Below are positions 21,194 through 36,100 of a stretch of DNA of 64,000 nt, in pieces. The stretch comes from Steromphala cineraria. Taxonomy: Eukaryota > Mollusca > Gastropoda > Trochida > Trochidae. Within the stretch, counting starts at the first letter, position 1. Each line of letters opens with the position of its first letter. The stretch spans positions 47,917,227-47,981,226 of the forward strand of contig OU744732.1 of assembly GCA_916613615.1 (NCBI GenBank), written 5' to 3'. Below the pieces are notes generated by a model. The model was not told the DNA's origin. It did not search any database and was given only the letters and a program-made list of their open reading frames with translations. Both the position numbers and the translations under genes were made by a program.

Positions 21194-24100
21194 GTGAGAT
21201 AACTTTCAATCGACACATGATTCAGACATAGAGGTACCACTTCATCCGCTTTCATCCGCCATTTTGAAATGTTAGCATTGCGAAAAACAAATGTGCTGTA
21301 TTATGCTAATTCATTAACATAATTAGGAAATAACTACTTGATTGATAGAAGAGGAGCATATTTACAAATAATTCATAATATAAGGTATCAGTTATGACAG
21401 AATTTTGTCATAGTAATGCACTCCACGATCGTAGCTTTGGCTTCATTAGCAGCCCCGTCTAAGGTTTTGTGCAGTTTCCGCCGCCGCCGCGCACATACTA
21501 ATGGCTATAACTTTTTTAGCTCACCTTTACGAAGTAAATGTGAGCTTATGTCATGGCGCTTCGTCCGTCGTCCGTCCGTAAACTTTCACGAAAAAGACTA
21601 CTCCTCCTAAACAAATTCAGATATCATTCTGAAATTGTAGTATGTTATACCCATGGTGATTCCTCACAGAAAGGTAGACGTTTCAGTTTTGAGAATCCAA
21701 GATGGCCGCCATGACAGCCATATTGAATTTTCAATTAGATTTCATGAAAAAGACTACTCCTTCTAAATGAATACAGATATCATTCTGAAATTGTAGTATG
21801 TTATACCCATGGTGATTCCTCACAGAAAGGTAGACGTTTCAGTTTTGAGAATCCAAGATGGCCGCCATGACAGCCATATTGAATTTTCAATTAGATTTCA
21901 TGAAAAAGACTACTCCTTCTTAACGAATACAGATATCATTCTGAAATTGTATTATGTTATACCTATGTTGATTCTGCACAGAAAGGTAGACGTTTGAGTT
22001 TTGAGAATCCGATATTGCGGCCATGTCAGCCATATTGAATTTTTAATTAGATTTCATGACAAAGACTATTTCTCCTAAACCAATCTAGATATCATTTTTA
22101 TATTGTAGTATGTTATACCTATAGTGATTCCGCACAGAAAGGTAGACGTTTCAGTTTTGAGAATCCAAGATGACCGCAATAGCAGCCATATTGACTTTTC
22201 AGCTGCAGATGACACATTATTATTATTAAATTTTAAGCTTTCATCAAGTGATCACTGGCACCATATAAATTCTCTAATTTGAACTTACTAATCATAATAT
22301 TATCTTAAATATGGAATATTTAAGATTGTCGTGCAAGTTTTTAAGTGTTTCTAAAAAAAATTAAGATGAAAGACAAACATAATTGATTAATTTGTTTAAA
22401 ATCTTTATGGCAACTAGCTGCAAAAAACAAATCACATTAAACATGTTAAATTTTAAACAATGGTATCTCTCTTATATTCCTTTAAATACCACACATAAGG
22501 GGTCAACAAGAGTTCAGATATTCCACTATGCTGTCTAATACACATCCCAAGGCAGGCTGCTAGCATCACAGTGTCAGCTGCTAGTCTGTTGCATAATCAA
22601 CCTGACCCAATTGATATGGTAGAGCATTATGCTATATGGCCATGGCCCATGTGTATGCAATAAAAGTTATGGACTTGTATTCTCATGACAGTGATATGTT
22701 CTTTCTAAGAATAACAACTTACACAAAACTTGTCTACAATAAGCTTTGTGTTTAGCAATCTACATGATAAGTTGATGTGGAATAAATATGCAGATGAAAA
22801 TCGAAAAGGGTTTAGTAAGAAAAGTAAGGAAATTTGATTTGTCATATATCTCTCTGTTGATTTGACAATGCAAAAATGTTTACCATTATAGTACTGTATG
22901 AGTGTTAAATAAATTGATACTTTAATGAAAGACATCTCATGGTCACTTGACATGTAAATATTATGTGAACAAAATAAACGTGTCTTATGCATTGCTGTGT
23001 TTATGACTTTCCTCTCAATCAGTCATTCATTTTCCTTGAAAAATCTCTACTTTTGGGATTCTCAACATCCCATGCAGCATAACCATCAGTGAATTAATCT
23101 TGAAATCATATTAATGATTCACTACAAAACAAATGTAAGTGGCCACCATCCTGTAAGTAATGAATTACATTTAAATGGATACACCTAAACCAATCAAGAT
23201 ATCATAATGAAATTAATACGGATGCCCACATAAAAGTAGCATTTTGAAGATTAAAAAGTACAAGATGGTCACCAATTCAGCCATAGATATACAAACAAGT
23301 TATACAAAAACCTACTGCTTGTTAACTTATCATGATTATATCATTCGCGTATTAATGTTTGTTCAAGCTCTAGTCGTTTCCAAAAGAAGACTAGTTAGTA
23401 TTTTAAAAGATAAAAAAAATTATGATGGCAGCCATAATCAATTATATAAAAGATGGTTACATGTATAATTAAACCATTTTACCACATCATTCATTTTAAG
23501 GTGAGCTTCTGTTTTTGTGCTATGAAGCTCTAACTTGGTATATATCATCCTTGGAAGAGTAAAAAAATTTGAAAGGTTTTCGCTACAATCTGTCCAAGGT
23601 CAAGGTCACAGCAAGGTCACGACTTAGCATATGGTTTTGCGGAAATGCTTTATTTTAACTATGAACACTTTTAATCAATAGAAGATTGTTATACTCAATA
23701 AAGAGTGTTCATTGATTGTGTAACCTTGAAGGTCAAAGGTCAAGGTCATGAGATTTGTGTTATTACAATGTGCAACTAATTTGGATATAACTTAATCCTG
23801 TTAAGCTTTTCAGAACTCATAAACATGTATAATTGTTTACACCTCTGGGGACTTAAAATGACATGTTCACTTTCAAGGTCAAAGGTCAAGGTCATGAGCT
23901 ATAAAATCACCAAAAAATTCCTTGTAAACGCGTTAACTTGAAAAGTTTTTGCGCTATGAAGTTTAAATTTTGTATATATTATCTCTTGAGAAGTACAAAA
24001 TTTTGGAAAGGTTTTGGGTACGAACTGTCAAAGGTCAAGGTCACAGCAAGGTCAACAAATATTGAGAAAATGGATTATTTTAACTTTAAACACTTTAATT

Positions 24101-27100
24101 CGATACAATAATGTTATTTTCAATGAAATGTATTCTTTGATTGCGTGACCTTGAGTGTCACATCAAGGTCACAAGAAAATGCCCAATATGCTGAGGCTTG
24201 TAGAAGGCGGAACAGGGTAAGGCGAAACCCCAAGTTTGGGGGCTGCTCTGTTTTTGCGGTGTCCCGCAAACACTAATCTAGTTTAACAATGTTTTTTTAT
24301 TTTGAGCGATACACGTTATTCTTTGTCAAATTGTTAAATCTTGACTTGTAAACAGGACAGTCCTCCTGAATTTCGTTTCCACAAAAAATAACCCGCTTGA
24401 ATTGTCCCTTTAAGACTGCAGTGTTTGAAAAATGTTTTAGTTCATTCAATAAAACTGGGGTTGTTGTTTGAAATATCATCCAGCCCTCCTAAAAATTTGA
24501 CCACCCCTGCAATGTGAAAACAGTTAATACCTCTATATCACACCAGCAAGGAAACCTGTGACCTCATCTTCAACCAGTCCAATCTAAAAGTGGCGATTTC
24601 AACACAGGCAGGCACTATCTAGCACACTGAATGCCTGATATCTGACTTGTTTTTCAATTGTCATAACAATTACCAGAATGTGATACACATGTATATTTCA
24701 GGCAACTATTATTATACCCCCGTCTTACAGCGTAAGCGGGGGTATATAGTGCTCATTCTGTCCGTCCATCTGTCCGTCTGTCCGTCACAAAAGTTTGTCC
24801 GGAGCATATCTCCCAAACTATTCATGCCAGCTTCACCAAACTTCATACACTTATCAAACATTATCCCTAGATGTGCCTTTTGGGGGTTAGACCAACAAAT
24901 TATTTTAATTTTTTGCGGTTTCCATGGAAACATGACTAAAACAATGACTCTATTACCAAGTCCTTGGTCTGGAGCATATCTCCTAAACTATACATGCTAG
25001 CTTTACCAAACTTCAAACACCTATCAACCATGATCCCTAGATGTGCCTTTTGAGGGTTAAACCAAAAAATTATTTTTATTGTTTGCAGTTTCCATGGATA
25101 AATGACTAAAAAGTGATTCTATGATAAATTACTTTGTCCCAAACATATTTCCTGAAATATACATCTCAGCTTTACCAAATTTGCTACATATGTCAATCAT
25201 GGTTGCTGGATATGCCTTGTGAGAGTTAAACGATATATGGATTTTCTTTTCTGCGGTTTCTTTGGAAAACTTACAAAGACTTACAAAGTGACTTGACAAA
25301 AATAATTATACCCCCGCTACGACGTAGTCGGGGGTATATAGCGCTCCGCGTGTCCGTCCGTCCATCCGTGCGTCCATCCGTGCGAGATCGTTTCTCTAAA
25401 ACTATACCCCTTACAAACTTCAAATTTGGTATGGCAGTAGCCTATATGATGCTGTTGTGCTTTTTAGGGGTTTCATCTCAATGGTTCATTTAATTTTTGA
25501 AATTTTGACCAAAAACCATCCGATTTCTGGACTTTGTCTCGTTTCCGGAGCATAATTAAAAATCTATACCACTTGGAAACTTCAAATTTGGTAGCCTACA
25601 TGATGCTGTTGTGCCTTTTAGGGGTTTCACCTCCAACGTTCAAATAATTTTTGAAATTTTGACCAAAAACGGTCAGATATTCAGACTTTGTGTTGTTTCC
25701 GGATCATAATTTGAAAACTATACCACTTGGAATTTTCAAACTTGGTATGGCAATAACCTATATGATGCTGTTGGGCCTTTTAGGGGTTTTAATTCCAAAG
25801 TTCAAATAATTTTTGAAATTTTGAACCAAAACAGTCCGAAAACAGTAGGTTGAGGATCAAGGTTGTAAATATATTTCCTAATGACAAACACATACCGTAT
25901 AAACATTGTAAATGTGACTGTTTTGCCTTCCAGTTATCTTTTGGGAAGTAACCAAAAGAAAGGGATTGTGACCTATTGTGATACTCATATGGACACTGTA
26001 TGAACATAGAACATGACTGATATTGTTACCACTGCAAAGAATACATATATTGGAATGTTGATACCACTGCAAAGAATACATATATTGGAATATAAATTGA
26101 CCTACATGGAACTGAATGGAAGGTGAGAGTTTGTTGAAAAACATTTATTATCATAGTTATACCAGTTCACACCTATTCAGACAAATTAAATTTTAATGTT
26201 ATTTTCTATATCATGTGATGGAAAAATACGGTAACAATCCTAGGACTTATCAGAACATATGACTTTTCACTATTTTCGTCGAAGAAAGGCGGTCAAACTA
26301 CAGGCGGGGGTATGTGAGCTGCACTCACTTTTGCTTTGTTTTGTCCTCAGTACATCTCGTAGAATATTCATGATAACTACCTCAAATTTGAAACAAAGAT
26401 CAACCATTATCCATAGATGTACCCTTTAATTGAAAAACCTATTAATGAATTTGGTATTTGGGTTTCAGTGGAAAGCAGACTTACACAATGAGTTACTGTA
26501 TACTCAACAATCAGACAGCTTTAACAAATATTAATCAGTTTTACTATTTTTTTTTTTTTAACAAAGTGGGAAGCGGGGGTATGTGAGCTTTGCTCACTTT
26601 TTTACTATTAATTCATAATTTGTCTTATTTCTGACAGCAATTGTGTGTCTGTGATTAGCCATTCTGTCTTTTGGTGACACAACGGTAACTTCTATCAATG
26701 TATTTCAGGGAGGTTACATGCAAGCCAAGATGCAGAAACTGAATGATCAATTCAACAAGGGAGAGAAGGGGTCGACTATTTTCAGTGGGATCCATGTGTA
26801 TGTGAATGGATACACAAGTGAGTTGCATTGTTATTTGTTCTTTTACGAACCAAGACATAAATATCATTTCTCTACTGCAGACAAAGTGATCGAGCCCCTA
26901 GCCGAAAATGCAAACCACTGCGCTATCCCACCCCCTTATCACTAGATGCCCTAATTGGGAATAGATCACTTTAAGACATGTATCATTATGATTAAAAGAC
27001 TATGTTTTCATGACATGTATGTATTTTCTATAACTCAACATTCTATGCACCAATAACAGGTTACCAACCTATGATAGAAAAACGTAATTGGATTCCCTCA

Positions 27101-30100
27101 GCTTAATGATGTTCAGGCAATAACAGCCCAGGTCACAAATTGTTGGTGTCTCCAGCGGGATTTGCTAGACTGTTGGCATGAGAGACAAGCATGCTAACCA
27201 CTAGACTGTCACGTAGAAGACTGGTTCCGATCCAGGTGGAGACACCAAACATCAGGGACGTGGGCTTGTGTCCTTGGGCAAGACACTTAATCCACATTGC
27301 ACTCAGTCCATCCAGCTGTACAATTGGGTACCTGAATATAGGAAATACAGACCTATATGGTCGCACGGAGCGCTTTATAGCAGGTCTGAAAGTACAATTC
27401 TTTCAGGGTAATAATGTACAGCCAATGAGCAGTGCTAGCATTGGATATTAAGGGTGCGCGATATTATCAATATATCAGTATATTGCAATACATGAATAAC
27501 ATGATACAAATCGGTACATACGTTGCCAACAAACACAATCAAATGAACAATTATTTATGGAAACTTGTTAACAAAGTGTGAAGTTGTGTTGTAAAAAATA
27601 TTAATAATGTACATGTCATAAACAGTAATTGAAAACGCTCGCCTGAGGCTCCCTTTCCAAAACGGCTGCTAGCTGAGCAATGACGATCACAGGGTTGCAT
27701 CTAGCGTGCGTATTTGCGGGAATTACGCAAATTGTCTAAAATTGGCACCTTTCAAAAAATCAATGAGCCAATATATACGCATTAAAACTTGTCTTGGCGC
27801 TTTTATACCTTGAACGAGCGTGATATCAAATCAAAAATCAAATAAAGAACAAATAGAAATGCTCAAAAATTATCATGAAAGCATACGTTTTCTCGCTGAG
27901 TTGTCAACAAAAACGAACACACAGTGACATGTAAGACTAGGTTCGTTCTAACAGTCGTTATTACTGTGAAGTGAATGATAAACTGCGCAATAAAGACAGT
28001 AGTCTAGTTTAACCATTGATTCTCGATATCCAGCCAATGCAATTTTGTAAAGAACGGATTAACAGGGGTATTTTTATAGTAACGAGTGCTCTGGTTGGAT
28101 AAAAAGCCGTGGCTGCGAGAAACAACAAATTTCATTGGCTGAATGTTAGTGTATCGTCTGTGCTGTCAAAATGGCGAGTAACTCTCGTAAACGTCGAATA
28201 ACTGACTTTTTAGCTCATCAGGACTGAAAGTCCAGATGGGCTTATGGCATGGTCCGGCGTCCGTCCGTCGTCCGTCGTAAACTTTTGACAATTTCGACTG
28301 CTCCTCATGAACCATACACATTAGAGAGCTGAAATTTTGTGTACAAGTACCTTAGCATATGGAGATTCTAATTTGTAACTTTGGTGACCCTGTGACCCCA
28401 AATAGGGTCACAGGGGTCACAACTTTAAAAACCTATTTTCATCTTCTTCTCCAGTTCCAAAAGGAGTAGAGAGTTAAATATTATATGTGCAGACTCCTTG
28501 GCCAATGGGGATTCTAATTTGTAACTTTGGTGACCCTCTGACCCCAAATAGGGTCACAGGGGTCACAACCTTAAATACCTATTTTCATCTTCTTCTCCAG
28601 TTCCAAAAGGAGTAGAGAGTTAAAAATTATATGTGCAGACTCCTTGGACAATGGAGATTCTAATTTGTAACTTTGGTGACCCTGTGACCCCAAATAGGGT
28701 CACAGGGGTCACAACCTTAAAAACCCATTTTCATCTTCTTCTCCAGTTCTAAAAGGACTAGAGAGTTAAAAACGATATGTGCAGACTCCTTGGCCAATGG
28801 GGATTCTAAATTGTAGATTTCGTGACCCCATGACCCCAAATAGGGTCACAGGGGTCACAACCTTAAAAACCTATTTTCATCTTCTTCTCCAGTTCTAAAA
28901 GGACTAGAGAGTTGAAAGTGATATGTGCAGACTCCTTGGACAATGGGGATTCTAATTTGTAACTTTGGTGAACCTGTGACCCCAAATAGGGTCACAGGGG
29001 TCACAACCTTAAAAACCTATTTTCATCTTCTTCTCCAGTTCTAAAAGGACTAGAGAGTTGAAAGTGATATGTGCAGACTCCTTGGACAATGGGGATTCTA
29101 ATTTGTAACTTTGGTGAACCTGTGACCCCAAATAGGGTCACAGGGGTCACAACCTTAAAAACCTATTTTCATCTTCTTCTCCAGTACTAAAATGACTATA
29201 GAGTTGAAAATGATATGTGCAGACTCCTTGGCCAATCGGGATTCTTAATTGTAGATTTCGTGACCCCATGACCCCAAATAGGGTCACAGGGGTCACAACC
29301 TTAAAAACCAATTCTCACCTTCTTCTCCAGTTCCAAAAGGTCTAGAGAGTTAATATTGATATGTGCAGACTCCTTGGACAATGGGGATTCTAATTTGTAA
29401 CTTTGTTGACCCTGTGACCCCAAATAGGGTCACAGGGGTCACAACCTTAAAAACCTATTTTCATCTTCTTCTCAAGTTCCAAAAGGTCTAGAGAGCTGAA
29501 ATTATATGTGCAGACTCCTTGGCCAATGGGGATTCTAAATTGTAGATTTCGTGACCCCATGACCCCAAATAGGGTCACAGGGGTCACAACCTTAAAAACT
29601 TATTTGCATCATCACCTTTAGCTCCTAAAGGTCTATTGAGCTGAAAGACTGCATGTAGACTCCTTGGTCAATTGGGATTCTAAACTGTAGGTTTTGTGAC
29701 CCCATGACCCCAAATAGGGTCACAGGGGTCACAATCTTAAAAACCTATTTTTCTCCATTAGATGTCAGTCTATGACAAATTTATTTCTCCTTGGATATTT
29801 TAGTGTGGACTTCTTTCACTGTCTGATACTGGCGATCTAGAAAGTGTTGAATAATAATACATTTGTTTTGTAATTTTTTTATAGGTTTTCTTGTAATAGG
29901 TAACATCAGTTTCATTTTTAGCTCATCTTGCCTGTATAAAGCAAACTTGATATGATGCCTGATGAGCTACAGAGCCAATGGCTCTATTTTTAGCTCACCT
30001 TTACAAAGTAAATTTGAGCTTATGTCATGGCGCTTCGTCCGTCGTCCGTCTGTCCGTCCGTAAACTTTCACGAAAAAGACTACTCCTCCTAAACGAATTC

Positions 30101-33100
30101 AGATATCATTCTGAAATTGTAGTATGTTATACCCATGGTGATTCCCCACAGAAAGGTAGACGTTTCAGTTTTGAGAATCCAAGATGGCCGCCATGGCAGC
30201 CATATTGAATTTTCAATTAGATTTCAGGAAAAAGACTACTCCTCCTAAACAAATGCAGATATCATTCTGAAATTGTAGTATGTTATACCTATGGTGATTC
30301 CGCACAGAAAGGTAGACGTTTCAGTTTTGAGAATCCAAGATGGCCGCCATGGCAGCCATATTGAATTTTCAATTAGATTTCAGGAAAAAGACTACTTCTC
30401 CTAAACGAATGCAGATATCATTCTGAAATTGTAGTATGTTATACCCATGGTGATTCCTCACAGAAAGGTAGACGTTTCAGTTTTGAGAATCCAAGATGGC
30501 CGCCATGGCAGCCATATTGAATTTTCAATTAGATTTCAGGAAAAAGACTACTCCTCCTTAACAAATGCAGATATCATTCTGAAATTGTAGTATGTTATAC
30601 CCATGGTGATTCCTCACAGAAAGGTAGACGTTTCAGTTTTGAGAATCAAAGATGGCCGCTATGGCAGCCATATTGAATTTTCAATTAGATTTCATGAAAA
30701 GACTACTCTTTCTAAACCAATCTAGATATCATTCTGAAATTGTAGTATGTTATAACTATGGTGATTCCACACAGAAAGGTAGACGTTTCAGTTTTGAGAA
30801 TCCAATATGGCCGCCATGGCAGCCATATTGAATTTTCAAATAGATTTCATGAAAATGACTCCTTCTCCTAAACCAATCTAGATATCATTTTCATATTGTA
30901 GTATGTTATACCTATAGTGATTCCTCCCACAAAGGTAGACGTTTCAGTTCTGAGAATCCAAGATGGCCGCGATAGCAGCCATATTGACTTTTCAGCTGCA
31001 GATGACACATCATTATTACTAAATTTTAAGCTTTCATCAAGTGATCACTCGCACCATATAAATTCTCTAATTTGAACTTACTAATCATAATATTATCTTG
31101 AATATGGAATATTTAAGATTGTCATGCAAGTTGTTCTATATTTTTAAGTGTTTCTAAAACATTAAGATGAAAGACAAACATAATTAATTAATTTGTTTAA
31201 AATATTTATGGCAAATAGCTGCAAAAACCCAATGACATTAAACATCATGTTGAATTTTAAACAATGGTATCTCCCTTATATTCCTTTAAATACCACACAA
31301 AAGGGGTCAACCAGAGTTCAGATATTCCTGTTGAGTCCACTATGCATTTCTAATACACATCCCAATACAGGCTGCTAGCATCACAGTCTCAGCTGCTAGT
31401 CTGTTGCATAATCAACCTGACCCAATTGATATGGTAGAGCATTATGCTATATGGCCATGTGTATGCAATAAGAGTTATGGAAATTAGACTTGTATTCTCA
31501 TGACAGTGATATGTTCTTTCTAAGAAAAACAACTTACACAAAATTTGTCAACAGTAAGCTTTGTGTTTAGCAATCTACATGATAAGTTGATGTGGAAAGA
31601 GTTATTTTGCATCAGGTTCCACTTCCTGTGTTTTACTCATATTTGTACCATTTCTATATCTAACAGAAGTTCTTCTTGATACAAAATCAATTTAGGACAA
31701 AAGCTAACTATATTTTGTGAAATTATATATATTTTTCACAACAATTCATGTTCTCATGTTCAAGTCTTTTAATACCACACATGAGGGCTTAGCCAGAGTT
31801 CAGGTTTACATGCTCAGCACACTAGAGTGCTTCTCCAAATATACGTACACAAAGCCAAATACACAAATTGCTACACTCTCCTTAAGGATCTTGGGCTAGC
31901 AACCCTGCCTGCTTGTATATTGCATAGTAATCCTGACCTAATTGATAAATAGAACATAATGGACTTTATGGAAAGTATATAAATTGTCTTTATGAAAAGT
32001 ATACTTGTATTCTAATAATAGTAATACTTTTTACAAATAACAATTTAAACAAGTCAAGAATCAGCTTTTGTGTACAACAATCTGCACGATGAGTTAATAT
32101 TAACAAGTCAAGAATCTGCTTTTATGTACAGTAATCTACATGATAAGTTAATAATAGAGGTATTTTGTATCAGGTTCCAGTTCCAATACCATGTGTTTTA
32201 TAAATACCTGTAAAACTAAATGATAATTGTATCATGCTGAAGGGGTTCTGGGAAAAACATGTCATCATAGAAGTCATTATTTTTCAATTAGATTTCAGGC
32301 CAAGTACTACTCCTACTAAATCAATTAAGATATCATTCTGAAAAGTGAGTATTTTTTTATATAGTGATTCCTGACAAAGACGCATTTATTTTATTATCAA
32401 TAATCCAAGATGGTCAATATGTCAAATATATTGAATTTTCAATTAGATTTCATGAAATTCATTGAAAAGAATACATTTCCTGATCAATCAAATCAATGTC
32501 ATTATATTTGTATTGATACACTTGTTGTAATATTTATCAACACTATAAATACAGTTACAAAAAGATGTATGAATCATCTTTATCTGCGAACAGCCTGAAG
32601 CATGACTGTTTTAATAAATCCTTTTTAATAAAACATAAAATGATAAAAGTTGTTCACTCCATCAGTGGGTTACATAATTCCTGACACTTCATATATGGCA
32701 AATAACATAGCCAGTGAGGGATAAATACATTTTTTTTAATCATTTATATCTGATTACGGTCTGAACAATGATTATCTAGATAACTATAATGATCATTCAA
32801 TTCAAACAAATCCTTTTCAAAAGCATTTAAAATGATTAAATTTGTTCACTCCCTGTAACACTAACTGTAAGGTTTTTTACTCCTTTGTTCCCATGCAATT
32901 AATTTATTCCAAATTGAAAATTTTGGTTAATGAATAATTTATTATCTTTTATTTTGTTTGTCATGCTAATAAAAGATATAATATTCATCTTAAAACAGCA
33001 TTCATTGAACAGCTGTCTGAACAATTATTTTTTTACAAAGTCTTTCTCACCAATTCTCTCTGTTAGTTAAGATACTTCAATAAACATATTACTGAGTTGA

Positions 33101-36100
33101 CCTCCAGATTATTTCCATTGCAAACCTCTCTTTTACCCCCACCCCTTCTATCCCCCCCCAACCACCCCCTTTCCCCTCCTATCCTTCCAGCCCCTCTCCT
33201 GCAACTCTCCTCTAAAGGGTATCTGTATTGCATATTGAAATGAGGGGAGGACACTCACTATATGGAATAACAGTAACTTACATAAGAGGATAAGTTACAT
33301 AATCTACATGCAGGTGCAAGAGGTCATCATAGGTCATCATATCTAGTAATTAGCATAAACCCCCATGTTGCTAGCCTATTCTGACCAATCAGATTGCACT
33401 AACATATGTCAAGATTTAAGATATTCAGAAATCTTCAGTTAGAATTACATGAGACATTGACCAGGACAGTTTACTTTGGCAATTGGACTTATCACTAGCT
33501 GAATTTATGATTTGTGTCAGAGGGATATATTCCAAATGTTTATGTGCATCATCTTTTTAGTTCTTTGGAAGTTGAGAGTGTGACAAAATGAATACTCCTA
33601 AACCAATCAAGATATCATAATGAAATTAATACAGATGCCCACATAAAAGTAGCATTTTGAAGATTAAAAAGTCCAAGATGGTCACCAATTCAGCCATAGA
33701 TATACAAAAAAGTTATACAAAAACCTACTGCTTGTTAACAAATCATGATTTTATCATTCTTGTATTAATGTTTGTTCAAGCTCTAGTGGTTTCCAACAGA
33801 AGAATAGCATTTTAAAAGATAAAAAAATCATGATGGCAGCCATAATCAATTATCATATAAATGATTGTTACACAATTAAACCATATTACCACATCATTCA
33901 TTTTAAGGTGAGCTTCTGTACCCTCGGTACTTTTATTATATTGTAGTATGTTATACCTATAGTGATTCCGCACAGAAAGGTAGACGTTTCAGTTTTGAGA
34001 ATCCAAGATGGCCGCAATAGCAGCCATATTGACTTTTCAGCTGCAGATGACACATCATTATTATTAAATTTTAAGCTTTCATCAAGTGATCACTGGCACC
34101 ATATAAATTCTCTAATTTGAACTTACTAATCATAATATTATCTTAAATATGGAATATTTAAGATTGTCGTGCAAGTTGTTCTATATTTTTAAGTGTTTCT
34201 AAAAAAAATTAAAATGAAAGACAAACATAATTGATTAATTTGTTTAAAATCTTTATGGCAACTAGCTGCAAAAACCAAATCACATTAAACATGTTAAATT
34301 TTAAACAATGGTATTTCCCTTTTATTCCTTTAAATACCACACATAAGGGGTCAACCAGAGTTCAGATATTCCACTATGCTGTCTAATACACATCCCAAGG
34401 CAGGCTGCTAGCATCACAGTGTCAGCTGCTAGTCTGTTGCATAATCAACCTGACCCAATTGATATGGTAGAGCATTATGCTATATGGCCATGGCCCATGT
34501 GTATGCAATAAAAGTTATGGACTTGTATTCTCATGACAGTGATATGTTCTTTCTAAGAATAACAACTTACACAAAACTTGTCTACAATAAGCTTTGTGTT
34601 TAGCAATCTACATGATAAGTTGATGTGGAATAAATATGCAGATGAAAATCGAAAAGGGTTTAGTAAGAAAAGTAAGGAAATTTGATTTGTCATATCTCTC
34701 TGTTGATTTGACAATGCAAAAATGTTTACCATTATAGTACTGTATGAGTGTTAAATAAATTGATACTTTAATGAAAGACATCTCATGGTCACTTGACATG
34801 TAAATATTATGTGAACAAAATAAACGTGTCTTATGCATTGCTGTGTTTATGACTTTCCTCTCAATCAGTCATTCATTTTCCTTGAAAAATCTGTACTTTT
34901 GGGATTCTCAATATCCCATGCAGCATAACCATCAGTGAAATAATCTTGAAATCATATTAATGATTCACTACAAAACAAATGTAAGTGCCCACCATCCTGT
35001 AAGTAATGAATGACATTTAAATGGATACACCTAAACCAATCAAGATATCATAATGAAATTAATACGGATGCCCACATAAAAGTAGCATTTTGAAGATTAA
35101 AAAGTACAAGATGGTCACCAATTCAGCCATAGATATACAAAAAAGTTATACAAAAACCTACTGCTTGTTAACTTATCATGATTATATCATTCGTGTATTA
35201 ATGTTTGTTCAAGCTCTAGTCGTTTCCAAAAGAAGACTAGCATTTTAAAAGATAAAAAAATCATGATGGCAGCCATAATCAATTATATAAGAGATGGTTA
35301 CATGTATAATTAAACCAATACCACATCATTCATTTTAAGGTGAGCTTCTGTACCCTCGGTACTTTTATTTAAGAATCCATCAACCAATAACGTCCCTGAT
35401 AATGCTGATACAGCATCGGAAGATGGTTAACTAGTTATTACTGGGGTGGATGGCGACAATGATAGCGAATTATCGCCGATTGAATCGCATGACAAAACGA
35501 ACACTGAATCGTCTGCAAAAACAAGAAAGACAGGCGTGCCTTTAAGCAATAAACTAGATGTTCATTGAAAATATGATTGGCTCCTTTTTGAAAGGTAAGT
35601 GAGCCAATTGGCTCTTTTGGTCAAATTTCTAGATGCAACCCTGCGATCATTTTAGCTTGACAAGATAGCATGCAAAATTTCGAGTTTGAAAAGTACCAAT
35701 ATATTACAATACGTTTTCCTGTATCACAATATATTGCAATACAGAATTGAGAAACGATGCCCATCCTTACTGAATATTAGACTTTAAACTTGTCATAAAT
35801 GTTTTTAACTAAATACAAAGCTCAAATTGACTATGTACTGAACAGAGCCCTCTTCTGATGAGTTGCGGAGACTATTGACTCTCCATGGAGGGGCTTACGA
35901 GCAGTATCTGTACCGAACGCGTGTCACACACATCGTGGCCACCAACCTACCGGACAGCAAAGTGCGTGAACTGAAGGGAATGAAGGTCGTCCGTCCTGAG
36001 TGGATCACAGAAAGGTCAGTGTTTTTATGTGAAGAATATCTGTTTTAAGCTCATCAGACGATCAAGTCCCGATGTGCTTATGGCATGGTGTCCGGCATCC

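Larger units (their letters stand above)
28171..35602 (+). pseudogene. Split N-terminal exon of a hAT-like transposase
   Basis: ATG at 28171 opens MASNSRKRRITDF, the basic start typical of hAT/zinc-finger-type transposases. It is cut at about 28210 by nested elements. Coding-like sequence resumes at 35371 (KNPSTNNVPDNADTASEDG, then a stop, then SELSPIESHDKTN and KYDWLLFE) and ends at a GTAAGT donor at 35597. Two in-frame stops and the insertion make it dead. The family call rests on pattern only. Confidence 0.5.
27692..35645 (+). mobile_element. hAT-like element holding nested insertions (intron 2)
   Basis: Ends CAGGGTTGCATCTAG and, inverted, CTAGATGCAACCCTG, with CGATCA flush on both outer sides. 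CAGGG termini fit hAT. The element's own DNA is only 27692-28209 and 35371-35645. The roughly 7.2 kb between is later insertions. A further pair of inverted sequences (27448-27495 and about 35725-35770, TATTGCAATAC-rich) lies outside, suggesting that this element itself landed in an older one. Confidence 0.7.

Noticed and set aside
27145..27246. Possible tRNA gene
   Set aside because: B-box-like sequence and a closing stem are present, but the segment is 102 nt with no normal cloverleaf, and SINE core sequence follows.
22705..34838. Matching frames at 22705-22992 and 34608-34838
   Set aside because: They lie in copies 1 and 3 of the same non-coding transposon and are not conserved at their ends.
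35371..35602. Possible extra REV1 exon in intron 2
   Set aside because: Exons 2 and 3 already join in phase over BRCT; this segment has stops and lies inside a CAGGG-ended transposon.
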